From assembly GCA_021648585.1 (NCBI GenBank), contig JAKISM010000114.1:1-8192 (forward strand): 8,192 nt of DNA. Direction: 5' to 3'. Position numbers and translations under genes: made by a program. The stretch comes from Devosiaceae bacterium (GTDB taxonomy: Bacteria; Pseudomonadota; Alphaproteobacteria; Rhizobiales; Devosiaceae). Shown one piece after another: positions 1 through 6,446 of the stretch (position 1 is the first letter of the stretch; the number at the start of each line of letters is the position of its first letter). Under the pieces are notes generated by a model. That model was not told the DNA's origin, searched no databases, and worked only from the letters and a program-made list of their open reading frames with translations.

Positions 1-2047
1 AAGAAGTATGCACACGATTAGTGCGAGCATTAATAAAAGTTGGCAACGCATCTGAATAGGTGGATTTTAATTTACTTACCCCCCGCCATTGTAATATTAC
101 TTTAGCTAAAGCGCTTCCCTTAGTTTCATCAATCTTTGCCGCCAAATCCTCAAGCACCGCAACTCCTGTTGCATATGCGCCTGTTTTGGTTTTTTTAGCG
201 CTGGTTAGCCCCATTTTTTCATATAGGATTTCACCTAATTGTTTTGGTGAGGCAAGGTTAAATTCTTGTTCAGCTATTTGATGAGCCTGTTTTTGTAATT
301 TTGCAGCTCTTGCGGCAAAATCATTTGAAAGATTTGCTAATATCTCCCTATCAACACATATTCCTCTAGCTTCCATTTTAGCTAAGACGGATACTAATGG
401 ACGCTCTAGCGTTTCATAGACATTAGTAGCTTTTTTGGCAATTAGACGAGCTTTTAATATATGCCAAAGCCGCAAAGTAATATCCGCATCTTCTGAGGCA
501 TATTTGCTTGCCTCAGCAATCTCTATTCTATCAAAGCTAATTTGCTTTTTGCCAACCCCTGCAATATCCTTAAATGCTATTGGCGTATGGTCTAGCCAGC
601 GCTGGCTAAGAGCATCCATAGAATTACCACGTGCGCCATCAATCGCATAAGAAAGCAACATAGTATCATCAAAACTAACAATATCCATATTATAACGAGA
701 AAGAATTCCCATATCATATTTGGCATTTTGTAAGATTTTAAGAACGGATTTATCTTCAAGCATGGGCTTAAGAATATCTATGGCTTGTTGCATTTCAATT
801 TGCCCTTCAAGCAAACCAGAGCCAAACATATCGTCTTGTAATGTTTTATGGCCAAGCGGAATATAACACGCTTTGCCCATTTCAACGCTAAGACATATTC
901 CAACCAAATCAGCCACTTGATTGTCTAATCCTGTAGTTTCACAATCAATCGCAACATGACCTTTTTGATAGATATCTTTAACCCACTCCTTTAGCCTTTC
1001 AATGTTGCTAATAGTTTCATAATTGTCGTAATTTACATCGATTGCTGCAATTTCACTTTGTACCTGTTTGGCATATTGCTTTGGCGAATCATTTTCGTCA
1101 CTTATCTCATTATCGACAGCTTTTTTAACTGGGGCTGCTAAATTTTCATCAGCTTCAAATGCTTCAATATCGGCATCTATAACCTTGCCTACTCGGCGCA
1201 ATAATGAATTAAAATCCATCGCCTTTAGAAATGGAACAATATTATTTGCTTCAATTGGCTGGCGCTTAAAATCTTCCAAATTTTGCTCAACTGGTACATC
1301 TTGCTTTAACGTCACTAAACGGTGCGAAATTTTAGCTTGTTCTGCGAATTCAATTAGGTTTTCTCGCCTTTTATTTTGCTTTATTTCGCTTGCATTATTT
1401 AATAGATTTTCTAAATCACCATATTCACCTATTAGTTGAGCGGCGGTCTTTATGCCAATTCCGGGAACACCGGGAACATTATCAACACTATCACCAGCTA
1501 AAGATTGCACTTCAATTACTTTATTTGGAGAAACGCCAAATTTTTCTATTACTTGCTCTTCTAAAATATAGCGATTTTTTATCGAATCAAACATTTTTAT
1601 CTGTGCTTCATCGTTCACTAATTGCATTAAATCCTTATCGGTGGATATGATGGTTACTTTTGCACCTGCTTTTTTTGCAATATTTGTGTAAGTAGCAATT
1701 AAATCATCGGCCTCAAACCCTGCTTGCTCAACCGAAAGAATAGAAAATGCTTTAGTTGCTTCTCTGGTCAGTGGAAATTGTGGCACTAAATCTTCGGGCG
1801 CTGGGGGGCGATTAGCTTTATAAGAGGGGAAAAAATCATTGCGAAATGTTTTGCCCTTATGATCAAATATCACTGCCATATGAGTTGGGGTTTCACCATC
1901 CTCAAAATTATCAATCAACTTAAACAACATATTACAAAATCCAGCCACAGCGCCAATAGGCAGACCATCAGATTTACGAGTTAGTGGGGGTAGGGCATGA
2001 TATGCTCGAAAAATAAATGTTGATCCATCAACAAGGAGAAGGTGCAT
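1..2047 (-). CDS. polA: DNA polymerase I, N-terminal 682 codons (partial at window edge)
   Basis: DNA polymerase I fills gaps after Okazaki primer removal and in excision repair. The minus-strand frame is open from the ATG at 2045-2047 to base 2, starting MHLLLVDGSTFIFRAYHALP. Residues 1 to about 290 form the 5' nuclease: metal-binding acidic residues appear in GFEADDLI (D114, D115), STDKDLMQLV and GDSVDNVPGVPGIGIKTA. A 3'-5' exonuclease domain follows at about 360-540 with its key residues kept: D368 and E370 in DCETTGLD, D445 in QNAKYDMG, and Y516 and D520 in YASED, matching E. coli D355, E357, D424, Y497 and D501. Proofreading is therefore expected to be active. The polymerase domain starts near residue 545 and is cut just after RVHTS, so the palm aspartates and fingers lie outside the window. 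A GGA at 2056-2058 sits 8 nt before the ATG as a Shine-Dalgarno sequence. The identity is secure; only the 3' end is missing. Confidence 0.97.
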   Translation of the reverse strand, partial: MHLLLVDGSTFIFRAYHALPPLTRKSDGLPIGAVAGFCNMLFKLIDNFEDGETPTHMAVIFDHKGKTFRNDFFPSYKANRPPAPEDLVPQFPLTREATKAFSILSVEQAGFEADDLIATYTNIAKKAGAKVTIISTDKDLMQLVNDEAQIKMFDSIKNRYILEEQVIEKFGVSPNKVIEVQSLAGDSVDNVPGVPGIGIKTAAQLIGEYGDLENLLNNASEIKQNKRRENLIEFAEQAKISHRLVTLKQDVPVEQNLEDFKRQPIEANNIVPFLKAMDFNSLLRRVGKVIDADIEAFEADENLAAPVKKAVDNEISDENDSPKQYAKQVQSEIAAIDVNYDNYETISNIERLKEWVKDIYQKGHVAIDCETTGLDNQVADLVGICLSVEMGKACYIPLGHKTLQDDMFGSGLLEGQIEMQQAIDILKPMLEDKSVLKILQNAKYDMGILSRYNMDIVSFDDTMLLSYAIDGARGNSMDALSQRWLDHTPIAFKDIAGVGKKQISFDRIEIAEASKYASEDADITLRLWHILKARLIAKKATNVYETLERPLVSVLAKMEARGICVDREILANLSNDFAARAAKLQKQAHQIAEQEFNLASPKQLGEILYEKMGLTSAKKTKTGAYATGVAVLEDLAAKIDETKGSALAKVILQWRGVSKLKSTYSDALPTFINARTNRVHTS

Positions 2048-2073
2048 GAGAATTATCCAATTATTATTTTAAT

Positions 2074-2101
2074 AATATAGACAAATTTATTGGCAAGGCA
2101 A
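2074..2101 (-). promoter_or_regulatory. predicted sigma70-type promoter of polA
   Basis: Read on the minus strand, a -35 box TTGCCT (2096-2101) is followed by a 16-nt spacer and a -10 box TATATT (2074-2079). Transcription would start near 2067, giving a leader of about 20 nt that still contains the GGA ribosome-binding site. This is the best promoter match in the spacer; it is a prediction from consensus only. Confidence 0.55.
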
Positions 2102-2151
2102 AGCGAGATATTTCTAAATCGGGGATAAGAGTAAAATTTTAATAAAATACA

Positions 2152-2170
2152 ATATCTAGCTTTCAGATAT
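2152..2170. repeat. 6-bp inverted repeat in the polA/secreted-protein spacer
   Basis: ATATCT (2152-2157) and AGATAT (2165-2170) are perfect inverted copies separated by 7 nt. A further AGATAT lies at 2106-2111, just upstream of the polA -35 box. The repeat sits about 50 bp before the TTG start of the plus-strand gene. It could be an operator for a dimeric regulator or a chance product of an AT-rich spacer. The remainder of the 174-bp spacer (2048-2221) is AT-rich, with an AAAATTTT palindrome at 2133-2140. I see no clear -35/-10 pair for the plus strand. Confidence 0.25.
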
Positions 2171-2209
2171 ATTTTATTTCAAAGTAGTTAGTTATGTTAA
2201 AAATATTCT

Positions 2210-2224
2210 AGGAGCGTAACTTTG
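2210..2224 (+). promoter_or_regulatory. ribosome-binding site fixing a TTG start codon
   Basis: AGGAG at 2210-2214 stands 7 nt before TTG at 2222-2224. An in-frame TAA at 2198-2200 closes the frame upstream, and no ATG or GTG lies in frame between that stop and the TTG. The TTG is therefore the only start that keeps the signal peptide. The ATG at 2194-2196 is in another frame and reaches a TAG within six codons. Confidence 0.8.
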
Positions 2225-2578
2225 GCTAAAAAATTAAAACAGCACCTCATATTTATAACTCTTTCATTGGCAATGCTATCTTTTTCAGCCCAAGCCCAAG
2301 TTTCTAACCCGCAATGTGGACAACGCTATATTGCTCAAAATATTAAGTCCGCTGTGCTGGCATTAAAGGCAACAAAATATTGCACAAATATCAGTTTGCC
2401 CTACTCAATGGCTCAGGCTAGTAAAAATATTGATGATTTGCGTTGCAATGCACAAGCCTCTTCATTGCTTGATGAAATGATAAATGATTTTGATTATCAA
2501 TATAAAACTATTATGAGTGGGGCAGGATCAAAAGCTATATGTTTACAAGCTGCATCTTTGGGCAAAGATATTTCTTGA
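2222..2578 (+). CDS. small secreted four-cysteine protein of unknown family (TTG start)
   Basis: A 118-residue protein I do not recognise. The N-terminus is a textbook Sec signal peptide: basic MAKKLKQH, a hydrophobic core at about 9-22, and a likely signal peptidase I site after A25 (AQA|Q). The mature protein would be about 93 residues, probably periplasmic or secreted. It holds four cysteines (C32, C54, C75, C107), an even number that fits two disulfide bonds in an oxidising compartment. The sequence between them looks helical and polar, with no second membrane segment and no catalytic motif I can name. The start is TTG behind a strong AGGAG. It lies 62 bp upstream of the CAP-domain lipoprotein gene on the same strand, so the two may be co-transcribed. 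The signal peptide and start are well supported; the function is unknown. A lineage-restricted envelope protein is the most I would infer. Confidence 0.85.
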   Translation: MAKKLKQHLIFITLSLAMLSFSAQAQVSNPQCGQRYIAQNIKSAVLALKATKYCTNISLPYSMAQASKNIDDLRCNAQASSLLDEMINDFDYQYKTIMSGAGSKAICLQAASLGKDIS

Positions 2579-2580
2579 AT

Positions 2581-2607
2581 ATTTTATTTTCATAGATAAA
2601 ATAAAAT
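2581..2607 (+). terminator. AT-only hairpin just after the secreted-protein gene (weak terminator candidate)
   Basis: ATTTTATTTT (2581-2590) and AAAATAAAAT (2598-2607) form a perfect 10-bp inverted repeat with a 7-nt loop, two bases after the TGA at 2576-2578. The stem has no G or C and no run of T follows it, so it is not a typical intrinsic terminator. It may protect an mRNA end, attenuate read-through into the CAP gene, or be chance in AT-rich DNA. Confidence 0.25.
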
Positions 2608-2640
2608 TACAATATTCCTGATTTGGTTTGATATAAATAT

Positions 2641-3150
2641 ATGGCATATATAAAAAGACGGGTTTTCCTCTCATTATTAACGGGCTCTTTGCTTGCTCCA
2701 TTGCTTGGCTCATGCGCAACTTATTCTTTTGCCTCACGCACAAATCCAAACCAGCTTAGAGTTGCTTTAATTTTGCAAAAAATCAACGAAGCAAGAAAAG
2801 TACATGGCAAAAAACCATTGATCTATAATGATAAATTAGCACAAGCTGCGCAAAATCAAGTAAATATCATGGCTGAAATGGGAATATTATCGCACGACTT
2901 AAATGGCAAATTGCGTGAAAGAGTAACAAGGGTTGGCTATAGAGGTGCTGTGGGTGAAAATGTTGCTGGTGGCCAACGTACATTAGAGCAGGCTATTGAG
3001 GGGTGGCTAGAATCAAGAGCGCACCGCTCAACTTTATTAAGTGAAAAATTTAGTGAGTTTGGCCTAGCATATTCCCCCGCAACAAAAGGTATATATTCAA
3101 CCTATTGGAGTTTTATTGCTGGTGGCAGTTTTGATGCTTGGCTATCATAG
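2641..3150 (+). CDS. CAP/SCP-domain (PR-1-like) lipoprotein
   Basis: A 169-residue exported protein of the CAP superfamily (cysteine-rich secretory proteins, antigen 5, PR-1). Bacterial members are widespread and mostly of unknown biochemical role. The N-terminus KRRVFLSLL resembles a twin-arginine signal, and LGSC at 22-25 is a good lipobox, so C25 would be lipidated. The CAP domain spans about 42-160. Its hallmarks are visible: QKINEARKVHGKKPL, then LAQAAQNQVNIMAEMGILSHD with H85, then GENVA with E106, then GWLESRAHRSTLL with H128, and a final strand around YSTYWSF. H85, E106 and H128 match the conserved cavity residues of the family. An in-frame TGA at 2629-2631 rules out an upstream start, so ATG 2641 is firm although no Shine-Dalgarno sequence is clear. 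The 3' end overlaps convergent glpD by 6 bp. Family and lipoprotein status are confident; the Tat route is a suggestion. Confidence 0.9.
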   Translation: MAYIKRRVFLSLLTGSLLAPLLGSCATYSFASRTNPNQLRVALILQKINEARKVHGKKPLIYNDKLAQAAQNQVNIMAEMGILSHDLNGKLRERVTRVGYRGAVGENVAGGQRTLEQAIEGWLESRAHRSTLLSEKFSEFGLAYSPATKGIYSTYWSFIAGGSFDAWLS

Positions 3151-4659
3151 TTCTGTTGTTCTAGCCTCTATATAGTTTGCTAGCGCTCTTTTATCTCGAT
3201 CATTTATCACTAGACCAAGTTTTGTTCGCCGCCATAATATGTCCTCGATAGTTTGCGCCCATTCATTTTCAATTAAATAATCAACTTCTCTTGCACTTAA
3301 ATTTGCTCCAAAATCTTCACCCAAATCAAAGTGAGATTTTGCATCGCCAAGCACCTGTCTTGTTAATGTGCCATAAAGTCGTACCATGCGCTTAATTTGC
3401 GAATGAGCCATAAAAGGATATTGTTTTTTTAAATCAAGCACTAGCCTGTCAAACGAGCCAATAGCAAAATCACCCCCCGGAAGATTTGAATTAGCAGTCC
3501 ACTTTTCGCCTTTTTTGCCAATTACCGGTTCTATTTTTTTAAGCGCTTCTTCGGCTAAATGACGATAGGTTGTAAGTTTGCCACCAAAAATATTTAATAA
3601 GGGAGCGCCATAATCTTCAAGTTCTAGCACATAATCTCTAGTTGCTTCTTGTGCTTCATCTGCTCCATCATCAAATAGTGGGCGCACACCAGAATATGCC
3701 CAAACAACATCTGAGCGTTTAACTGGTTGTTTAAAATAGTTCGAACTAACTTCACATAGATAATTTAACTCATCAGAGCTAATAGATACATCGCTGGGAT
3801 TGCCCTCATAATCAACATCTGTTGTGCCAATAAGCGTAAAATTTTCTTGATAGGGGATAGCAAAGATAATTCTATTATCAGAATTTTGAAAAATATAACA
3901 TTTATCATGATCATAAATCTTATTCACAACAATATGCGAACCTTTAACCAATCTGACATGATTTTTTTTATCAGTTTCTTTAATATTTGAGTTGGTGATA
4001 TCTACCCATGGTCCGGCGGCATTAATTAACGCTCTTGCTCTAATAGTTTCAATCTTATTATTAATCTGGTTTTTAACTTTAATTTCCCAAATATTATCAA
4101 TGATTTTTGCTGAAATCACCTTAGTTGAAACATTAATTGAAGCGCCCTTTTGTGCTGCATCTTTAGCGTTAAGAATAACCAGCCGTGCATCATCGACAAA
4201 ACAATCTGAATATTCAAAACCAATTTTTGAAGAAGCCCTTAAAGGTTTGCCAGCAATATGTTTTCTTAAATTAACAGTTTTGGTAGGCGGCAGTTTTTTA
4301 CGACCTCCAATATAATCATATAAAAACAGGCCAAGCCTTAACATCCATTTGGGGCGTAATCCTTCATGATGTGGTAAAATAAAGCGCATTGGCTTAATGA
4401 TAAAAGGTGCCATTGCCCACAATATTTCTCGCTCTTTAAGTGCTTCACGCACAAGGCTAAACTCATAATATTCAAGATAACGCAAACCACCATGAATTAA
4501 TTTTGTAGCGGCAGAAGATGTGCCAGAAGCTAAATCATTCATTTCAGCAAGATAGACAGAATAACCACGCCCAGCACTATCACGTGCAATGCCAGCACCA
4601 TTTACCCCGCCGCCAATTATAAAAATATCATATGGCTGTTTGTTAGAAATATCGCTCAT
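3145..4659 (-). CDS. glpD: aerobic glycerol-3-phosphate dehydrogenase (FAD-dependent)
   Basis: Oxidises sn-glycerol-3-phosphate to dihydroxyacetone phosphate at the inner membrane, passing electrons through FAD to the quinone pool; it links glycerol and phospholipid breakdown to glycolysis and respiration. At 504 residues it matches the usual length of about 500. An FAD-binding Rossmann motif is at 16-32 (GGGVNGAGIARDSAGRG). The family signature follows: DLASGTSSAATKLIHGGLRY at 42-61, then YYEFSLVREALKER. INAAGPWVD is at 212-220, GVRPLFDDG at 324-332 and GGKLTTYR at 359-366, with a C-terminal DAO_C-type helical domain from about 385. The ATG at 4657-4659 shares its A with the rmuC stop codon, so translation is probably coupled to rmuC. 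No glpF, glpK or glpR is adjacent. The stop (TGA, 3145-3147) lies inside the end of the opposing CAP gene. No sign of truncation. Confidence 0.96.
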   Translation of the reverse strand: MSDISNKQPYDIFIIGGGVNGAGIARDSAGRGYSVYLAEMNDLASGTSSAATKLIHGGLRYLEYYEFSLVREALKEREILWAMAPFIIKPMRFILPHHEGLRPKWMLRLGLFLYDYIGGRKKLPPTKTVNLRKHIAGKPLRASSKIGFEYSDCFVDDARLVILNAKDAAQKGASINVSTKVISAKIIDNIWEIKVKNQINNKIETIRARALINAAGPWVDITNSNIKETDKKNHVRLVKGSHIVVNKIYDHDKCYIFQNSDNRIIFAIPYQENFTLIGTTDVDYEGNPSDVSISSDELNYLCEVSSNYFKQPVKRSDVVWAYSGVRPLFDDGADEAQEATRDYVLELEDYGAPLLNIFGGKLTTYRHLAEEALKKIEPVIGKKGEKWTANSNLPGGDFAIGSFDRLVLDLKKQYPFMAHSQIKRMVRLYGTLTRQVLGDAKSHFDLGEDFGANLSAREVDYLIENEWAQTIEDILWRRTKLGLVINDRDKRALANYIEARTTEL

Positions 4660-4661
4660 TA
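4657..4661 (-). other. TAATG stop/start overlap joining rmuC to glpD
   Basis: On the minus strand the rmuC stop TAA (4659-4661) and the glpD start ATG (4657-4659) share one A. Such overlaps usually let a terminating ribosome restart at once. Only a purine-rich GAAGAAGAAACC stretch inside the rmuC end could act as a ribosome-binding site for glpD. The arrangement implies a single rmuC-glpD transcript. Confidence 0.8.
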
Positions 4662-5816
4662 TGTGGTTTCTTCTTCTATATTCTTTGTATTTTGCTCACT
4701 AAATTCCATCGCTTCAATATTGCTAGATCTCTTTGATATTTTACTCGAAGAAGTTGCAATCATTTCAATATCTTTTGTGCTTTGAGCAAAATGAGTTTGC
4801 AACTTATTTACTCTTTCATCAAGTCGAGAAATATCTTCCATTAATAAATGCACTTCTCTTTGAATTAAATGTGCTTGTTCACGCATTCTCACATCTCTTA
4901 ACAACGCATGAACTACCTGAATTGATAACATTAAAAGTGATGGAGAAACAATTACTACTCGTGCCCGAGCAGCTTTTTGCACCATATCTTCAAAATGCTC
5001 ATGTAAATCGGCAAAAATTGATTCTGATGGCACGAACATAAAGGCAGTATCTTGGGTTTCACCAGCAATAAGATATTTTGAAGAAATGTCTTTAATATGA
5101 ACGCCAACATCATTTCTAAAAGCAGCTTTTGCAAGTTTTAATTCTTGCGCCCCATTTGCACTATTAATCCTTTGCCAAGCCTCAAGTGGAAATTTGGCAT
5201 CAATCACCAAAGCAGGTGCGTCATTTGGCATATATACTAAACAATCAGGGCGAGTATTATTTGAAAGCGTTGCCTGAAACGAATATGCGTTTTGCGCCAA
5301 ACCATCACCTATTATGGTTTCCATACGCCCTTGCCCATACGCCCCACGAGTTTGCTTGTTAGATAATATTGATTGCAATGAAACAATTTCACTTGATAGT
5401 TCAGTAATATTTGTTTGCGCTTTATCAATCACCGCCAATCGCTCGCTTAATTTTGATAGGCTTTGCTCAGTTTTTTCACGATTTTCAGTTAGCTGATGCC
5501 CCACTCTTTGGTTAGCATTATCAATTCTTTCGCTTAATGTACGAGATAAATCAGATGTTCTAGTGCCAAAAATTTCGGACATGGTTTGCATTCGACCAGT
5601 CATTTCAGATTGCACTTGTAATAGTGAGGCTAAATGGCGCTCAAACTCGTTTGACCTTTGTGTAAGAATTAACGAATCAGATTTTCGTCTTTTGCTGGCA
5701 TTAAGCAAAATAATAAGCATAATAATTAGCAAAAGCGCAATAAAACCAATAAAGACAAGCACAATCAGCTCAATATTTATTGGTTGACCATTAATATAAA
5801 ACACAATATTTTCCAT
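4659..5816 (-). CDS. rmuC: RmuC family DNA recombination protein
   Basis: RmuC is known genetically in E. coli as a factor that limits rearrangements at short inverted repeats; a nuclease role is suggested by its predicted PD-(D/E)XK-like fold. This 385-residue protein has the family plan in order: a membrane anchor at about 16-38 followed by basic SKRRK, a long coiled-coil region at about 50-150, and the RmuC core at about 155-345. Core motifs include RGAYGQGRMETII, RPDCLVYMPNDAPALVIDAKFP (D191, D206 and K208 as likely active-site positions), DTAFMFVPSESIF and VVIVSPSLLMLSI. A polar tail follows from about 350. It lacks the longer C-terminal extensions of some homologues. The chosen ATG (5814-5816) has AAAGGG about 7 nt upstream; an overlapping ATG 4 bases earlier is out of frame. 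It is divergent from def and translationally coupled to glpD. The family call is secure; the biochemical activity is inferred. Confidence 0.94.
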   Translation of the reverse strand: MENIVFYINGQPINIELIVLVFIGFIALLLIIMLIILLNASKRRKSDSLILTQRSNEFERHLASLLQVQSEMTGRMQTMSEIFGTRTSDLSRTLSERIDNANQRVGHQLTENREKTEQSLSKLSERLAVIDKAQTNITELSSEIVSLQSILSNKQTRGAYGQGRMETIIGDGLAQNAYSFQATLSNNTRPDCLVYMPNDAPALVIDAKFPLEAWQRINSANGAQELKLAKAAFRNDVGVHIKDISSKYLIAGETQDTAFMFVPSESIFADLHEHFEDMVQKAARARVVIVSPSLLMLSIQVVHALLRDVRMREQAHLIQREVHLLMEDISRLDERVNKLQTHFAQSTKDIEMIATSSSKISKRSSNIEAMEFSEQNTKNIEEETT

Positions 5817-5843
5817 CCATTCCCTTTAGCAGAAAAATTGTGC

Positions 5844-5865
5844 GCTTTGATATAAAAAGCAAAGC
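5844..5865. repeat. 6-bp inverted repeat in the rmuC/def divergent spacer
   Basis: GCTTTG (5844-5849) and CAAAGC (5860-5865) are perfect inverted copies 10 nt apart, abutting the candidate def -35 box at 5866 and lying upstream of rmuC on the other strand. The half-site centres are 16 bp apart. A regulator bound here could affect both transcripts. It could also form a small hairpin in the rmuC leader. Chance remains possible. Confidence 0.3.
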
Positions 5866-5895
5866 TTGACCTATTTAGTAAAAATACCATATCTC
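5866..5895 (+). promoter_or_regulatory. candidate promoter of the def-fmt-truA operon
   Basis: TTGACC (5866-5871) is a strong -35 match. The best -10 at an allowed distance is TATCTC (5890-5895, 18-nt spacer), which is only a partial match. Transcription would begin near 5902, about 20 nt before the def ATG. Weak -10 boxes are common in alphaproteobacteria, so the -35 carries most of the weight. For rmuC on the other strand I see only weak candidates. Confidence 0.4.
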
Positions 5896-5910
5896 TAGCA
5901 AAAGAATAAT

Positions 5911-5924
5911 AGGATATATAAATG
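5911..5924 (+). promoter_or_regulatory. ribosome-binding site of def
   Basis: AGGA at 5911-5914 lies 7 nt before the ATG at 5922-5924, which supports this start over any internal one. Confidence 0.7.
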
Positions 5925-6443
5925 ACATTTAGAGACATAATATTAATTCCAGATAAGCGCTTAAAAACAGTGGTAGAGCCATTGGCTAATATTGATAAGG
6001 ATACGCACATACTTGTCGATGATATGTTTGAAACCATGTATGAGGCAGAGGGTTATGGTCTTGCAGGCCCACAAATTGGTGTTATGGGGCGTATTATTGT
6101 TGTTGATTGTGCAAAGGAAGATAAGGGTGAAAAACCAGACCCAATAGCAATGATAAACCCAGATATTGTGTTTTCTTCTGAAGAAATTAGTGTTTATGAA
6201 GAGGGCTGCCTATCTATTCCCGAATATTTTGAAGAAGTTGAGCGCCCTGCAAATATTCGAGTTAAATATCTCAATATTGATGGCAAGACTATTGAGAGAG
6301 AGGCTGATGGATTATTGGCAACTTGCATCCAGCATGAAATAGATCATTTGAATGGCAAATTATTCATTGATTATATCTCACGCTTAAAGCGAGATCGTAT
6401 AATAAAAAAGTTTCAAAAATTAGCACGCCAAAATGCAGGATAG
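5922..6443 (+). CDS. def: peptide deformylase
   Basis: Removes the N-formyl group from the initiator methionine of nascent proteins at the ribosome exit; a metal-dependent (usually Fe2+) hydrolase. The 173-residue length is typical. All three family motifs are present: GYGLAGPQ at 44-51, EGCLS at 94-98 and QHEIDH at 137-142. C96, H138 and H142 are the expected metal ligands and E139 the catalytic glutamate. Motif 1 differs slightly from the usual GxGLAAxQ: the second alanine is glycine (G49), while the oxyanion-stabilising Q51 is kept. The C-terminal helix is basic (RLKRDRIIKKFQKLARQ). It is the first gene of the def-fmt-truA operon, with fmt starting 3 nt after its stop. It has a clear Shine-Dalgarno sequence and a candidate promoter in the spacer shared with rmuC. 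Predicted to be active. Confidence 0.97.
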   Translation: MTFRDIILIPDKRLKTVVEPLANIDKDTHILVDDMFETMYEAEGYGLAGPQIGVMGRIIVVDCAKEDKGEKPDPIAMINPDIVFSSEEISVYEEGCLSIPEYFEEVERPANIRVKYLNIDGKTIEREADGLLATCIQHEIDHLNGKLFIDYISRLKRDRIIKKFQKLARQNAG

Positions 6444-6446
6444 ATA

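Noticed and set aside
60..1650. Several plus-strand open frames of 70-120 codons
   Set aside because: They run antisense to polA, whose frame is continuous, conserved and carries all expected motifs. Their products are compositionally biased and have no family features.
2062..2077. 7-bp AT-only palindrome with a 2-nt loop overlapping the polA -10 box
   Set aside because: It is built from simple TATTATT/AATAATA sequence in an AT-rich spacer and overlaps a TATATT -10 element, so chance plus promoter composition explains it.
2543..2749. Minus-strand frame across the 2579-2640 gap
   Set aside because: It overlaps the ends of two well-supported plus-strand genes, including the CAP signal peptide, and shows no domain or ribosome-binding site.
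5777..6037. Minus-strand frame of 86 codons spanning the rmuC/def spacer
   Set aside because: It overlaps the start of def and the start of rmuC, and it crosses the divergent control region. It has no recognisable features.
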